From Glaesserella sp041817755 (GTDB taxonomy: Bacteria > Pseudomonadota > Gammaproteobacteria > Enterobacterales > Pasteurellaceae), in the NCBI RefSeq assembly GCF_041817755.1, contig NZ_JBGYBX010000032.1, positions 1 through 64,000 of the forward strand: 64,000 bases of DNA. Direction: 5' to 3'. This document shows, piece by piece, positions 8,977 to 16,745 of this stretch. The translations under genes and the position numbers were made by a program. The notes under the pieces are model-generated. The model ran no database searches. It was not told where the DNA came from and saw nothing but the letters and a program-made list of their open reading frames with translations. The first letter of the stretch is position 1. Each line of letters begins with the position of its first letter.

Positions 8977-9408
8977 ATGAAAATTTTTTACAAAACATCA
9001 GCAACCGCAACCGGCGGGCGGGACGGACGCACTCAAGTAGATGACGGCTCCATCGGCTTTGATTTGGTGAGTTTTCAAAACGAAAGCGGCAAAGCTGGCA
9101 CCAATCCTGAGCAACTTTTTGCCATGGGCTACGCTGCCTGCTTTGACAGTGCAATGAACCATGTTGCCCCGAGTTTGGGTTTAAAACCCACTTCATCCAG
9201 CACCACCGTGGGCGTAGGCATCGGTCAAAAAGCAGACGGTGCATTTAGTTTGGATTTGGATATTACGATTACTGTTGCAGGTTTAAGCGTAGAAGAAGCA
9301 AAACAGTTGATTGAAAAAGCCCATGCCGTCTGCCCTTATTCTAATGCTACACGCGGAAATGTAGATGTGCGTTTGCATGTGAATGTAGTTCAGACTTTTG
9401 ATTTGTGA
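8977..9408 (+). CDS. ohr: Ohr organic hydroperoxide resistance protein
   Basis: A 143-residue OsmC/Ohr peroxidase that reduces organic and fatty-acid hydroperoxides in the cytoplasm using lipoylated thiols. The two catalytic cysteines are present as AACFDSA (Cys55) and AVCPYSNATRGN (Cys119), and the ATGGRDGR loop near the N-terminus is typical of Ohr rather than OsmC. A good AAAAGGAAAA ribosome site precedes the ATG. No MarR-type OhrR is adjacent, unlike in many bacteria; the divergent AraC gene may fill that role. Because Ohr relies on lipoyl proteins, its nearness to a SirTM-macrodomain operon is notable. Confidence 0.95.
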   Translation: MKIFYKTSATATGGRDGRTQVDDGSIGFDLVSFQNESGKAGTNPEQLFAMGYAACFDSAMNHVAPSLGLKPTSSSTTVGVGIGQKADGAFSLDLDITITVAGLSVEEAKQLIEKAHAVCPYSNATRGNVDVRLHVNVVQTFDL

Positions 9409-9506
9409 TGCTGTTTAAGATTGAATAAAAGATAAACGGTGGGATTTGGGGAGAAATTTGCTAATTGCAAAATCTCGCTAAAATCCCACCGCCCTTTTCC
9501 ATCCAT

Positions 9507-10253
9507 CTACCCCAACAACCCCCGATAAATCTCCCAATCCACATCTTTAAACACATTAAACACCACGTTCATTTGTGGGTTGTCGGCTAAAAAGGCTTTG
9601 ACGGTTTTCACCGCAATTTCTGCCGCCTCTCGATTAGGGAAACGAAATTCGCCTGTGCTGATACAACAAAAGGCAACGCTCTCAATACCGTGTTGCTTGG
9701 CGAGTTCTAGGCAAGAGCGGTAGCAACCGGCGAGCAGTTCGCCATCTTTTGCCGATAACGCACCGATGATAATCGGTCCGACCGTATGCAAAACGTAATC
9801 GGACGGCAAGTTAAACGCTGGGGTGATTTTTGCCTGCCCTGTGGGTTCTAAATGCCCTTGTTTCGCCATCAATTCGGCACAAGCAAGGCGAAGTTGCACG
9901 CCTGCTTGCGAGTGAATGGCGTTGTCGATACAGGCGTGCAAGGGGTGAAAACAGCCGAGCAGTTGGCTGTTTGCCGCATTCACAATCGCCCCCACTTTGA
10001 GCCTTGTGATGTCGCCTTTCCATAGGTAAATCTGCGGTTGAATAGGCGTTAAATCCGCCAGCGACACCACGCCTTTTTCCGCCACTTCTTGCTGTAACAG
10101 CTTATCTTGCAACGCCAAAAATTCCGCTGTTTCCGCTTGCGGCGGACGAATGTTCATCAAGGCTCGCAACAGTTGGCGTTTTTCCGTTGTTGATGTGGGA
10201 ATATTGATATCGGGATCAAGGAATTTGATAAGTTGTGTTACTTTATTTTCCAT
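9507..10253 (-). CDS. Zinc-containing macrodomain ADP-ribosyl hydrolase (SirTM-linked type)
   Basis: A 248-residue protein-ADP-ribose hydrolase. The macrodomain begins near residue 76 with YLWKGDITRLKVGAIVNAAN. The zinc-macro signature is GCFHPLHACIDNAIHSQAG, giving a C101-x4-H106-x-C108 metal site, and HTVGP follows near 156. The N-terminal 70 residues are helical, as in streptococcal and staphylococcal Zn-macro proteins paired with class M sirtuins. The ATG was chosen because AAAGGAAA lies just upstream. It is downstream of, and in the same direction as, the SirTM gene, separated by a MITE. I infer that it reverses the sirtuin's modification. Confidence 0.9.
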   Translation of the reverse strand: MENKVTQLIKFLDPDINIPTSTTEKRQLLRALMNIRPPQAETAEFLALQDKLLQQEVAEKGVVSLADLTPIQPQIYLWKGDITRLKVGAIVNAANSQLLGCFHPLHACIDNAIHSQAGVQLRLACAELMAKQGHLEPTGQAKITPAFNLPSDYVLHTVGPIIIGALSAKDGELLAGCYRSCLELAKQHGIESVAFCCISTGEFRFPNREAAEIAVKTVKAFLADNPQMNVVFNVFKDVDWEIYRGLLG

Positions 10254-10272
10254 AAGATTTTCCTTTGTAAAC

Positions 10273-10427
10273 AAATCTCCCCTAACCCCTCTTTGCTAAA
10301 GAGGGGGATCAGATCGAAGAAGATTATAGGTTCATCTGAAAATCAAAAATTGTTTTGAAGAACTTTAATATTAAATTGCTGCTTGCTCTAATTCCCCTCT
10401 TTAGCAAAGAGGGGGTAGGGGAGATTT
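10273..10427. mobile_element. 155-bp MITE-like palindromic repeat, copy 1
   Basis: It has terminal inverted repeats starting AAATCTCCCC and ending GGGGAGATTT. Each arm contains a CCCCTCTTTGCTAAAGAGGGG-type hairpin (described in part). A copy of exactly the same length, with homologous interior but inverted, lies at 51351-51505. No transposase is encoded. It sits between the sirtuin and macrodomain genes. Confidence 0.75.
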
Positions 10428-10518
10428 ATTCGCTTACGCTCACACTTCGTGCCGTTGCTAAAGCAACGTTCAAACGCAAGCGTTTGTGGCAGAATAAATT
10501 TACGAAGAAAACAAATAA

Positions 10519-11352
10519 TCAGCCTGACGTTGTTAGCCAATGTTGCAAAATATAGGCACAATCTTCCGTAAGAGAAATCGTCTGTTTCGCCGTTTCCGCA
10601 AAGCCTTCGGGGTGATCCCGATTTAACCGAATCAGCGTTGCCTGCGGATTGCGGTAGGTCATCTGTTCAAAAGGGTAACGAATAATGGTCGGCGTGTTAA
10701 AGCCAATCCCCAGCTCCAAATACACCGTGTTGCCCTGCATTGCTTGCTCGGCAAATGCGGCATAACGCTGTTGGGCGGCGTGCCATTGTTCCGTTTCCAC
10801 AAAACGGTGATCGACACGTAAGTGCATCGCCATTTTGCCGCCACACACAGGGCATTTCGGCACAAGTGCGGTGGGAATTTGGCAATTTTTTTGCTGCGAA
10901 CGCCATTTTTGCACCAGCGTTTCGTTGTCGTAAACCTGCGAATGGTAAGGCTTGGCACATTGCAATTCGCCGTAATTGCCTTGCACTTCAAAGAGTTTAT
11001 CAAGGTCAAAGCCTGCTTTGGCAAACTGGCTATCCACGTTAGTGGTAATCACAAAATAATTTTTGTCTTTCACCAAGGCAAGCAGCTGTTGATACAAGGG
11101 CAACGCCGGCGGCTCAAAACGGTTCGCCCAAATATGCTCCGCCCAATACGCCCATTTTTCTTCTTCTGTTTCAAAGGGATAGAACGCCGCCGAATACATA
11201 TCCTGCATACCGTAACGCTGGATAAACGGCTGAAAACGTTGGGTAAACCGCTCGCCGCTGTACGTTAAACCTGCCGCCGCAGAAAAACCTGCTCCCGCAC
11301 CAATTAAAATAAAATCTGCATTTTCAATATGTTGTTTGGCTTGTTGTAACAT
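10519..11352 (-). CDS. Class M sirtuin (SirTM), protein ADP-ribosyltransferase
   Basis: A 277-residue SIR2-family protein. The NAD loop is GAGAGFSAAAGL (18-29). The TTNVD motif (N105, D107) is present, but the canonical catalytic histidine is replaced by glutamine in VQGNYG (Q124). This is the pattern of class M sirtuins, which transfer ADP-ribose instead of deacylating. Cysteines C132, C157, C167 and C170 could bind zinc. The ATG follows GGGAGG and lies one base after the stop of the upstream membrane protein, so they are an operon. A zinc macrodomain gene follows. Unlike the Gram-positive operons, no GcvH-like target or LplA2 ligase is nearby. Confidence 0.88.
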   Translation of the reverse strand: MLQQAKQHIENADFILIGAGAGFSAAAGLTYSGERFTQRFQPFIQRYGMQDMYSAAFYPFETEEEKWAYWAEHIWANRFEPPALPLYQQLLALVKDKNYFVITTNVDSQFAKAGFDLDKLFEVQGNYGELQCAKPYHSQVYDNETLVQKWRSQQKNCQIPTALVPKCPVCGGKMAMHLRVDHRFVETEQWHAAQQRYAAFAEQAMQGNTVYLELGIGFNTPTIIRYPFEQMTYRNPQATLIRLNRDHPEGFAETAKQTISLTEDCAYILQHWLTTSG

Positions 11353-11353
11353 C

Positions 11354-11743
11354 TTAAACCTCCCGATAAGCAATGTCGGCAATCTGTTGTTCAAATTCGG
11401 CAATAGACATCGGCGTTTCGCTTTTGATTAAACACACATTGTCCAGCCGCCGCACCAGTTTCATCGTACAGTCGTCAAACCGCAACACCACCGAATAAAA
11501 ATCAAAAAAATCGTACGCCGTTTCTTGCACCTTGCCATAATTTTGCAAAGCGGGCGCAAGCTGAAAATAACCGTGAATAGCTTGCTGCCGATTGTCAAAC
11601 GCCACTTCTTCCAAATAAAAACGCTGTTGATTGTGGGTAATCGTTTTAGCAAAACGGAAGGTGCCGAAATGCAGTAAACGCGGTTTCTGCCGAACCGCAA
11701 AAATAAAGATAGCACTCAAAATGAGTAATAAGATAAACAGCAT
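11354..11743 (-). CDS. Unknown membrane-anchored protein, first gene of SirTM operon
   Basis: A 129-residue protein that I do not recognise. Residues 1-17 form one hydrophobic segment (MLFILLLILSAIFIFAV), followed by a positively charged stretch (RQKPR). This suggests an N-terminal anchor with the remainder in the cytoplasm. The soluble part is mixed alpha/beta, with many aromatics and two cysteines (near FDDCTMK and NVCLIK). It is the promoter-proximal gene before SirTM, separated by a single base, and lies directly behind the HxlR-type operator. It could be the partner or substrate of the sirtuin, but nothing in the sequence proves this. Confidence 0.7.
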   Translation of the reverse strand: MLFILLLILSAIFIFAVRQKPRLLHFGTFRFAKTITHNQQRFYLEEVAFDNRQQAIHGYFQLAPALQNYGKVQETAYDFFDFYSVVLRFDDCTMKLVRRLDNVCLIKSETPMSIAEFEQQIADIAYREV

Positions 11744-11750
11744 TTTGTTT

Positions 11751-11829
11751 TACTTCCTAAAAGTAAGTAATTTGAGAGCAGTATAGATGCTTAACTTATT
11801 TTATGGAAGTACTTACAAAAATGTAAGGT
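11751..11829 (-). promoter_or_regulatory. HxlR-type promoter/operators, site B
   Basis: There are two parts. A perfect TACTT-CCTAA-AAGTA palindrome (11751-11765) lies between the -10 and the start codon. The ~50-bp element shared with site A (11779-11829) contains a minus-strand TATACT -10 and AAGTACTTACAAAAATGTAA. Similarity to site A continues outward to about 11910, including TTGAAAAATTTTC and the GCTAACGCA repeat. Confidence 0.6.
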
Positions 11830-11888
11830 TTGGGGTTTAATTCTAACTTATTGAAAGTTAAGGAAATGAATTTTGAAAAATTTTCTAG

Positions 11889-11953
11889 TAGGGTGCGTTT
11901 GCTAACGCACCTTTTGCAATTTGCGATAAAAAGGTGCGTTCATACGCACCTTA
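11889..11953. repeat. GGTGCGTTTGCTAACGCACC palindrome and inverted partner
   Basis: A 20-bp near-palindrome (GGTGCGTTTGCTAACGCACC) is followed by AAGGTGCGTTCATACGCACC. Together they could form hairpins. A degenerate copy is at 7649-7670. An uptake-signal pair (ACAAGCGGT about 11953 and ACCGCACTT 12009-12017) follows and serves as a hairpin after the LysR gene. Here one half is in each uptake dialect. Confidence 0.6.
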
Positions 11954-12017
11954 CAAGCGGTAAGATTTTGAGAGAAATTTGCAAATGGCAAAATCTCGTG
12001 AAAATCCCACCGCACTT

Positions 12018-12914
12018 TTATGTATAACGCTTTTTCAAGATTTCCGTCAAGCGGTCAAATACAAACAGCACTCTTGGCGAGGTAATGGTTTGATAGGGGC
12101 GGTATAGGTACAGCTGCCATTTATCAATGGGAATTTCGGGGAAGAGTTTGACTAACTCGCCACTGGCAAAGTAAGGCTTGCAGAACAGCTCGCTGATAAA
12201 GCCCACCAAATTGCCACGCAATACAGCTTTTAGCTCGCACTCGGGATCGGAGCTATAAAAAAGCACTTCTCTCGGTAGCAATTTTTGCTCGTCATTCATT
12301 GTTAAATCCCACGCACGCCCTGTTTCTACGTTAATCGGCAAGGAAAACGGGAAATTTCGCTGTAAATCGTCTAAATCTTTCGGCGTACCCAATCGCTCCA
12401 GTAATTTCGGGGACGCCACAATCCAGTCTTGCAAATCAGCAATTTTTCGCACGATAAAATTCGGGTTCGGTTCAGGTCCGATACGCAAGCCAATATCAAT
12501 GCGATGTTCCACCGCATCAAATTTGGTCATATCCTCACGCCAATCAATCACCAACTGCGGATAGGGCGCAAGTGCGGTCAACAGTTCGTCCAAAATCTTG
12601 TCATTCTCACGCCAACGGGGAAAAGTAATCCGCACCACGCCTGCCATTTCGTCTGTCTGTTGCTTGCCGAGTTTGAACAGATTATCGGTGTCCGCCAGCA
12701 ACTGTTTTGCCTTAATCAAGAATTGCTCACCAAAATTGGTCAGCCGAATTTGGCGCGTATTCCGCTTAAACAACTGCTCGCCCAATTCCTGTTCCAATTC
12801 CGCAATCACACGAGTAACTACCGAAGGCGAAACCGCCAACTGCATTGCCGTTTCCCGAAAATTCAGTGTTTCGCTAGCAAGGCAAAAATATTTAATCGCA
12901 TCGAGTTTGTTCAT
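12018..12914 (-). CDS. LysR-family regulator
   Basis: A 298-residue LysR regulator with an N-terminal winged helix (FRETAMQLAVSPSVVTRVIAELE, in part, residues about 19-41) and the LFKRNTRQIRLT wing. A periplasmic-binding-like effector domain follows. It belongs to the CrgA/DsdC-like branch often divergent from short-chain dehydrogenases. It is divergent from the SDR operon, and a perfect TGATTG-N5-CAATCA site lies between them. It is a paralogue of the damaged LysR gene at 20.9 kb; the two share the same HTH wording. It likely activates or represses the SDR-monooxygenase-cyclophilin-like operon in response to an unknown metabolite. Confidence 0.9.
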   Translation of the reverse strand: MNKLDAIKYFCLASETLNFRETAMQLAVSPSVVTRVIAELEQELGEQLFKRNTRQIRLTNFGEQFLIKAKQLLADTDNLFKLGKQQTDEMAGVVRITFPRWRENDKILDELLTALAPYPQLVIDWREDMTKFDAVEHRIDIGLRIGPEPNPNFIVRKIADLQDWIVASPKLLERLGTPKDLDDLQRNFPFSLPINVETGRAWDLTMNDEQKLLPREVLFYSSDPECELKAVLRGNLVGFISELFCKPYFASGELVKLFPEIPIDKWQLYLYRPYQTITSPRVLFVFDRLTEILKKRYT

Positions 12915-12929
12915 TTTATTATTCTCTTT

Positions 12930-12972
12930 TTGACAATAGACAATTCTATTTTTATTGATTGTAGTGCAATCA
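12930..12972 (+). promoter_or_regulatory. SDR operon promoter with LysR operator
   Basis: A -35 TTGACA (12930-12935) and a 17-base spacer lead to -10 TATTGA (12953-12958). The inverted repeat TGATTG-TAGTG-CAATCA (12956-12972), which includes the LysR-type ATTG-N5-CAAT core, overlaps the -10. An operator over the -10 would suit repression. Confidence 0.6.
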
Positions 12973-13017
12973 CCCGCCCACTACAATACCCCCATCAAAA
13001 CCAAACAGGAGAGCAAA

Positions 13018-13767
13018 ATGAACAACATTGAAAACAAAGTCGTGATTATTACGGGTGCAAGTAGTGGTATTGGTGAAGCGACCGCTTATAAACTGGCGCA
13101 AGCAGGTGCAAAATTGGTGCTGGGCGCACGCCGTGAAGATAAACTTCAAACCATCGTAAACAACATTAAAGCTAACGGTGGCGAAGCGGTGTATCGTGTG
13201 ACCGATGTGGTTAAACCGGAAGACAATCAAGCCTTAGTGGCGTTAGCCAAATCCGCCTTCGGCAAAGTGGATGCGATTTTCTTGAATGCAGGGCTAATGC
13301 CAAACTCTATGCTTTCCGCGCTTGAAACGGATAATTGGAATGCGATGGTTGATGTGAATATTAAAGGCGTACTCAACGGAATTGCCGCTGTGTTACCAAC
13401 GTTTGAAGCACAAAAATCAGGACATATTTTAGCAACCTCTTCCGTTGCAGGTTTAAAAGTGTATCCTGGCTGTGCCGTCTATTGCGGCACGAAATGGGCG
13501 GTTAAAGCGATTATGGAAGGACTGCGAATGGAAAGCGCACAAGCAGGCACGAACATTCGTACCGCAACCATTTATCCAGCGGCAGTGCAATCGGAATTAG
13601 TGGCAAGTATTACTAATCCTGAAATGGCTGAAGCGATGCGCGGTTTATATGATACTTACGAAATCCCCGCCGAACGTGTGACAAACGTGGTGGCATTTGC
13701 GTTAAACCAACCCGAAGATACCAATATTTCTGAATTTACACTGGGTCCGACTACTCAACCTTGGTAA
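13018..13767 (+). CDS. Short-chain dehydrogenase/reductase (classical SDR)
   Basis: A 249-residue NADP(H)-dependent classical SDR. The cofactor loop is TGASSGIG near 13-20, ARR near 40 favours NADPH, NAG appears in LNAGLMP, and the catalytic set is the serine in ATSSVAG with YCGTK. The length is normal for the family. The ATG follows AGGAGAG. It is the first gene of a rightward run with a secreted monooxygenase-like and a cyclophilin-like protein, and is divergent from a LysR regulator. It resembles broad-specificity serine/3-hydroxy acid or YdfG-like dehydrogenases, but the substrate is not clear. Confidence 0.9.
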   Translation: MNNIENKVVIITGASSGIGEATAYKLAQAGAKLVLGARREDKLQTIVNNIKANGGEAVYRVTDVVKPEDNQALVALAKSAFGKVDAIFLNAGLMPNSMLSALETDNWNAMVDVNIKGVLNGIAAVLPTFEAQKSGHILATSSVAGLKVYPGCAVYCGTKWAVKAIMEGLRMESAQAGTNIRTATIYPAAVQSELVASITNPEMAEAMRGLYDTYEIPAERVTNVVAFALNQPEDTNISEFTLGPTTQPW

Positions 13768-13776
13768 ATTTCTATT

Positions 13777-13845
13777 GTGGGGGCAAATTACATTTGCCCC
13801 AAAACAATCGTGAGGACATCCGGGCAAATATGATTTGCCCCTACA
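13777..13845. repeat. GGGGCAAAT/ATTTGCCCC palindromic repeat unit
   Basis: GGGGGCAAATTACATTTGCCCC-type hairpin (in part) is followed by GGGCAAATATGATTTGCCCC and then TAC. It is a dispersed intergenic palindrome of the GTAGGGG...CCCCTAC kind. A related GC-richer unit lies at 55953-56015. It may attenuate read-through after the SDR gene. Confidence 0.55.
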
Positions 13846-13871
13846 AATGATTTCGTTATAGGTGTAACACA

Positions 13872-14243
13872 ATGAAAAAACTGGCTTTTCTATTAGGACT
13901 AACAATGAGTTTATCAACCCAAGCCGAGCCGATTATCCGTATTTTTGAAATGCAAATCCGCCCCGAAAGCGTGGAAAAATTTACCGAATTAGGCAAACAC
14001 AATATTCGCCAATCGGTCAATACCGAGCAAGGCGTATTGGGAATGTATGTGATGACCGACAAAACCGACCCAAACAAATTTTATATCGTGGAAGCCTATG
14101 CCGATGAAACCGCCTATCAAGCACACCGTGCTTCACCCCATTTTCAAGCGTGGCTCAATGGCGCAAAAGAGATGATTGTGTCACGTAAAATGATTGAAAC
14201 CAATCCTGTGGTGTTTGGTTCAAAAGCGGTGGGTGTGCCGTAA
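13872..14243 (+). CDS. Exported antibiotic-biosynthesis-monooxygenase-like (ABM) protein
   Basis: A 123-residue protein with a clear signal peptide (MKKLAFLLGLTMSLSTQAE; cleavage predicted after QA) and a dimeric ferredoxin-like ABM domain in the remaining 104 residues. Domain hallmarks include FEMQIRPESVEKFTEL, FYIVEAYADETAYQAHRASP and HFQAW. Related cytoplasmic proteins (YgiN) act on quinols; export to the periplasm is unusual and is shown by the signal peptide. It follows the SDR and precedes another exported protein, so the operon appears to process a small molecule on both sides of the membrane. The function is inferred from the fold only. Confidence 0.8.
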   Translation: MKKLAFLLGLTMSLSTQAEPIIRIFEMQIRPESVEKFTELGKHNIRQSVNTEQGVLGMYVMTDKTDPNKFYIVEAYADETAYQAHRASPHFQAWLNGAKEMIVSRKMIETNPVVFGSKAVGVP

Positions 14244-14275
14244 GTATGATTAACGTCTTTTTAAGGTAACAACCA

Positions 14276-14710
14276 ATGCGAACAGGACTACTCGGCTTAT
14301 TGCTTTCGATCTTTATGACCCAGAACGCTGCCATAGCAGCCGAAAATACCGTTAAATATCAAGGAAATACAATGAATATCACCATTGGACAATCTACGTT
14401 CAACGCAGAATTAGCCGACACACAAGCAGCAAAAGAATTGACTGCACTTTTGCCTTTAACGCTCAATATGCAAGATCATTTGCACAATGAAAAATTTGCC
14501 GAACTACCAAAATCCTTAAGCCGCCAAGACCAAGCGGTCGGTCGGATTGAGGCCGGCGATATTATGCTTTGGGGCGGCGATACCTTAGTGGTGTTTTACG
14601 AAAGTTTCCATTCGTCCTATCGTTATACCCGTTTAGGCAAAATTCAAAACGCGGACAAACTAAAAAATGCGGTGGGAACAGGAAAGGTAAAAATGACTTT
14701 TGCACCTTGA
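14276..14710 (+). CDS. Exported cyclophilin-like fold protein
   Basis: A 144-residue protein with an N-terminal signal (MRTGLLGLLLSIFMTQNAAI, cleavage near IAA-EN). A beta-rich domain of the cyclophilin-like family (pfam18050 type) follows, recognised by the ALLPLTLNMQDHLHNEKFAE region and GDIMLWGGDTLVVFYESF. These proteins often occur with aldo-keto or SDR reductases and flavodoxin-like proteins. It lacks the catalytic arginine pattern of true peptidyl-prolyl isomerases as far as I can see. It is the last gene of the SDR operon and is followed by an uptake-signal hairpin. The molecular role is unknown. Confidence 0.75.
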   Translation: MRTGLLGLLLSIFMTQNAAIAAENTVKYQGNTMNITIGQSTFNAELADTQAAKELTALLPLTLNMQDHLHNEKFAELPKSLSRQDQAVGRIEAGDIMLWGGDTLVVFYESFHSSYRYTRLGKIQNADKLKNAVGTGKVKMTFAP

Positions 14711-14727
14711 TCTTTGAACATTAACGT

Positions 14728-14796
14728 GAAAAGTGCGGTCAGATTTCAGCGAGTTTTTTCATTGGCAAAAACTTCTTAAAATTTGACCGCACTTTT
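14728..14796. terminator. Inverted Haemophilus-type uptake-signal hairpin
   Basis: AAAAGTGCGGTCAGATTT and its partner AATTTGACCGCACTTTTT form a long stem ending in a T run between convergent genes, suitable as a two-way terminator. It is nearly identical over its whole length to 16746-16812. Confidence 0.75.
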
Positions 14797-14804
14797 TCTG
14801 ATTT

Positions 14805-15650
14805 TTAGTATTTCAACACTTCGCCTTCTTTCGGCACAGCAACCTTGCTTAATTTATGTTCTTTCACAAATTTTCGCATTTCATCAGAAGTAACGGCAGC
14901 GTGATTGACGGCATCCATATGCACGGTAATGATGTCAGCTTTCGGGGCGGCTTGGCGAGCTTTGGCGACATCGGCTTTACCCATAATAATGCTGTCTGAA
15001 AAACCTTGTAGTTGAGCGTAGCCTGTATTCATTACGATGACTTCAGGTTTATAGCGGTTGAGTGCAAAATCCACATCTTCATTCCAAATGGTGTCGCCTA
15101 CGATATACAGCGTTTTTTCGCCGTCTGCTTGCATCACCACGCCCATTGCCTCGCCTGCTAATTCAGCTAGCTGCGGAATAGCATACATTTGATCCGTGCC
15201 GTGTTGTCCGCCTGTTTTGCTTAATTTCACCTGGTTAAATTCGGTATTTTTGCCGACTACACGCACATCTTTAAAACCTTGTGAACGGATAATTTGTGCA
15301 TCGCCTGCATTTTGTACGAAAATCGGTAAGGTTTTCGGTAACACTTTTTGTGCGTATTCGTCCCAGTGGTCGGCGTGGGTGTGGGTAACAATCACGGCAT
15401 CTACGCCTTCAAGCACTTTTTCTACAGGTTCTTTCATATCAATCAACGGATTACGTTTTTGGCTGTTGATGGTGCCTTCAAAGCCTGCGTAACTGCCTTT
15501 CGGTGCAAGATAAGGATCGACCAAAAATGTACTGCCTGCCATTTCAATTTTAGCGGTGGCGTTACGGATATGTTGATAGCTAATTTCAGCATGAGTCGTG
15601 GTTGCAACGGTGGTTGCTATTAAAGCAAAAATAAGAGATTTCAGTTTCAT
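14805..15650 (-). CDS. Exported MBL-fold metallo-hydrolase
   Basis: A 281-residue periplasmic protein with a signal peptide (residues 1-21, ending TTTHA) and a metallo-beta-lactamase fold. The metal motif is VTHTHADHWDEY (H90, H92, D94, H95), with later histidines in the GGQHGTDQMY and TVHMDAVNHAA regions and D191-type aspartate in YIVGDTIW. It resembles the UlaG/YcbL-like broad family and not clinical beta-lactamases, so no resistance claim is made. It is divergent from a GlxA-type regulator, which probably controls it. The substrate is unknown. Confidence 0.85.
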   Translation of the reverse strand: MKLKSLIFALIATTVATTTHAEISYQHIRNATAKIEMAGSTFLVDPYLAPKGSYAGFEGTINSQKRNPLIDMKEPVEKVLEGVDAVIVTHTHADHWDEYAQKVLPKTLPIFVQNAGDAQIIRSQGFKDVRVVGKNTEFNQVKLSKTGGQHGTDQMYAIPQLAELAGEAMGVVMQADGEKTLYIVGDTIWNEDVDFALNRYKPEVIVMNTGYAQLQGFSDSIIMGKADVAKARQAAPKADIITVHMDAVNHAAVTSDEMRKFVKEHKLSKVAVPKEGEVLKY

Positions 15651-15792
15651 TGTGTTTCCTTTTGTAAAAAATAAGATAAATTAAACCGCTTGTTTACGAT
15701 GGGGGTATTATGAAACCAATGAGAAATGAAAAACATTGACTTATAATTCAAAAATCGTAAAAATCAGGTCAAATTTATTCAGCGAGTAAAAA

Positions 15793-16740
15793 ATGTCTAT
15801 TCCAACCGTTGCCTTAGTGCTTTATCCCCAATTTAGCCCTTTTCATTTTTCCGTGCCTTATATGGTGTTTTCTACCGAAATTGACGGCAAGCCGCTATTT
15901 AACGTGAAAGTGGTCGCAGAAAACCCAACAGTTACTCAATCCAAGCCAGCCATTATTCAGGCAGACGGCGATTTGAGTTTGTTGGAACAAGCGGATTTGG
16001 TTGTGATGATCGGTTGGGACAAGTTGGAACAAATGCCGTCTGCCGCCTTAACGCAGGCATTGCAGCAAGCGGCACTGGGTGGTGCAACCGTTGTAGGATT
16101 GTGTTACGGCGCTTATCCCCTTGCCTATGCAGGTTTGTTGAACGGCAAAAAAGCCACTACGCACTGGCTGGGCGAAGCGGATTTCAAGCAACGTTTTCCG
16201 CAAGTGAAATTAGATTGCAGCGCCATTTATATTGAAGATGAAAACATCATTACCTCCGCAGGCACAGCGGCAGGGTTGGATTGTTGCCTAGCGATTGTTC
16301 GCCGCCAATATGGGGTAAAAATTGCCAATCAACTGGCGCGTTTGTTGGTCATCTCGCCCCATCGGGAAGGCGGACAAGCACAATTTATTGAACAGCCCAT
16401 CACTCGTAAAACCGCCAATGAAAACATCAACGAATGGCTAGACATGATGCGAGCCAACCTAAACGTAGATTATTCCATTGACACACTCGCCGAAAAGTTA
16501 ATGATGAGCCGTAGCACCTTTACCCGCCATTTCCGCAAAGCAACGGGAATGGCATTGACCGAATGGCTGATTGAAGTGCGGTTACAAAAAGGGCGAGAAT
16601 TATTAGAAAGCACCAAACTCGGCATTGAAGAAATCGCCCATCAAATCGGTTTTCATTCCGCCACCGCCTTCCGCCAGCACTTTAAAGCGAAACATCACAT
16701 CAGCCCGAAACAGTGGCAAAAACGGTTTCAGGCTGACTGA
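15793..16740 (+). CDS. GlxA-type AraC regulator with DJ-1/PfpI domain
   Basis: A 315-residue protein. Residues 1-190 form a DJ-1/PfpI domain with the nucleophile-elbow sequence VGLCYGAYPLA (Cys104). Residues about 212-312 form an AraC HTH pair with LAEKLMMSRSTFTRHFRKAT and IAHQIGFHSATAFRQHFKAKH. This matches the GlxA family of transcriptional regulators, including FtrA-like types. It is divergent from the exported MBL hydrolase, and the 142-bp intergenic region between them is the obvious target. An uptake-signal core (ACCGCTTGT) lies in that region. The ligand is unknown. Confidence 0.9.
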   Translation: MSIPTVALVLYPQFSPFHFSVPYMVFSTEIDGKPLFNVKVVAENPTVTQSKPAIIQADGDLSLLEQADLVVMIGWDKLEQMPSAALTQALQQAALGGATVVGLCYGAYPLAYAGLLNGKKATTHWLGEADFKQRFPQVKLDCSAIYIEDENIITSAGTAAGLDCCLAIVRRQYGVKIANQLARLLVISPHREGGQAQFIEQPITRKTANENINEWLDMMRANLNVDYSIDTLAEKLMMSRSTFTRHFRKATGMALTEWLIEVRLQKGRELLESTKLGIEEIAHQIGFHSATAFRQHFKAKHHISPKQWQKRFQAD

Positions 16741-16745
16741 AAGCT

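Noticed and set aside
10355..10555. 66-codon frame between sirtuin and macrodomain genes
   Set aside because: It lies mostly in the MITE-like repeat and has no ribosome site.
14805..15650. Beta-lactamase resistance gene
   Set aside because: The fold is shared, but the signal, length and motif context fit a general exported MBL hydrolase; there is no evidence for drug hydrolysis.
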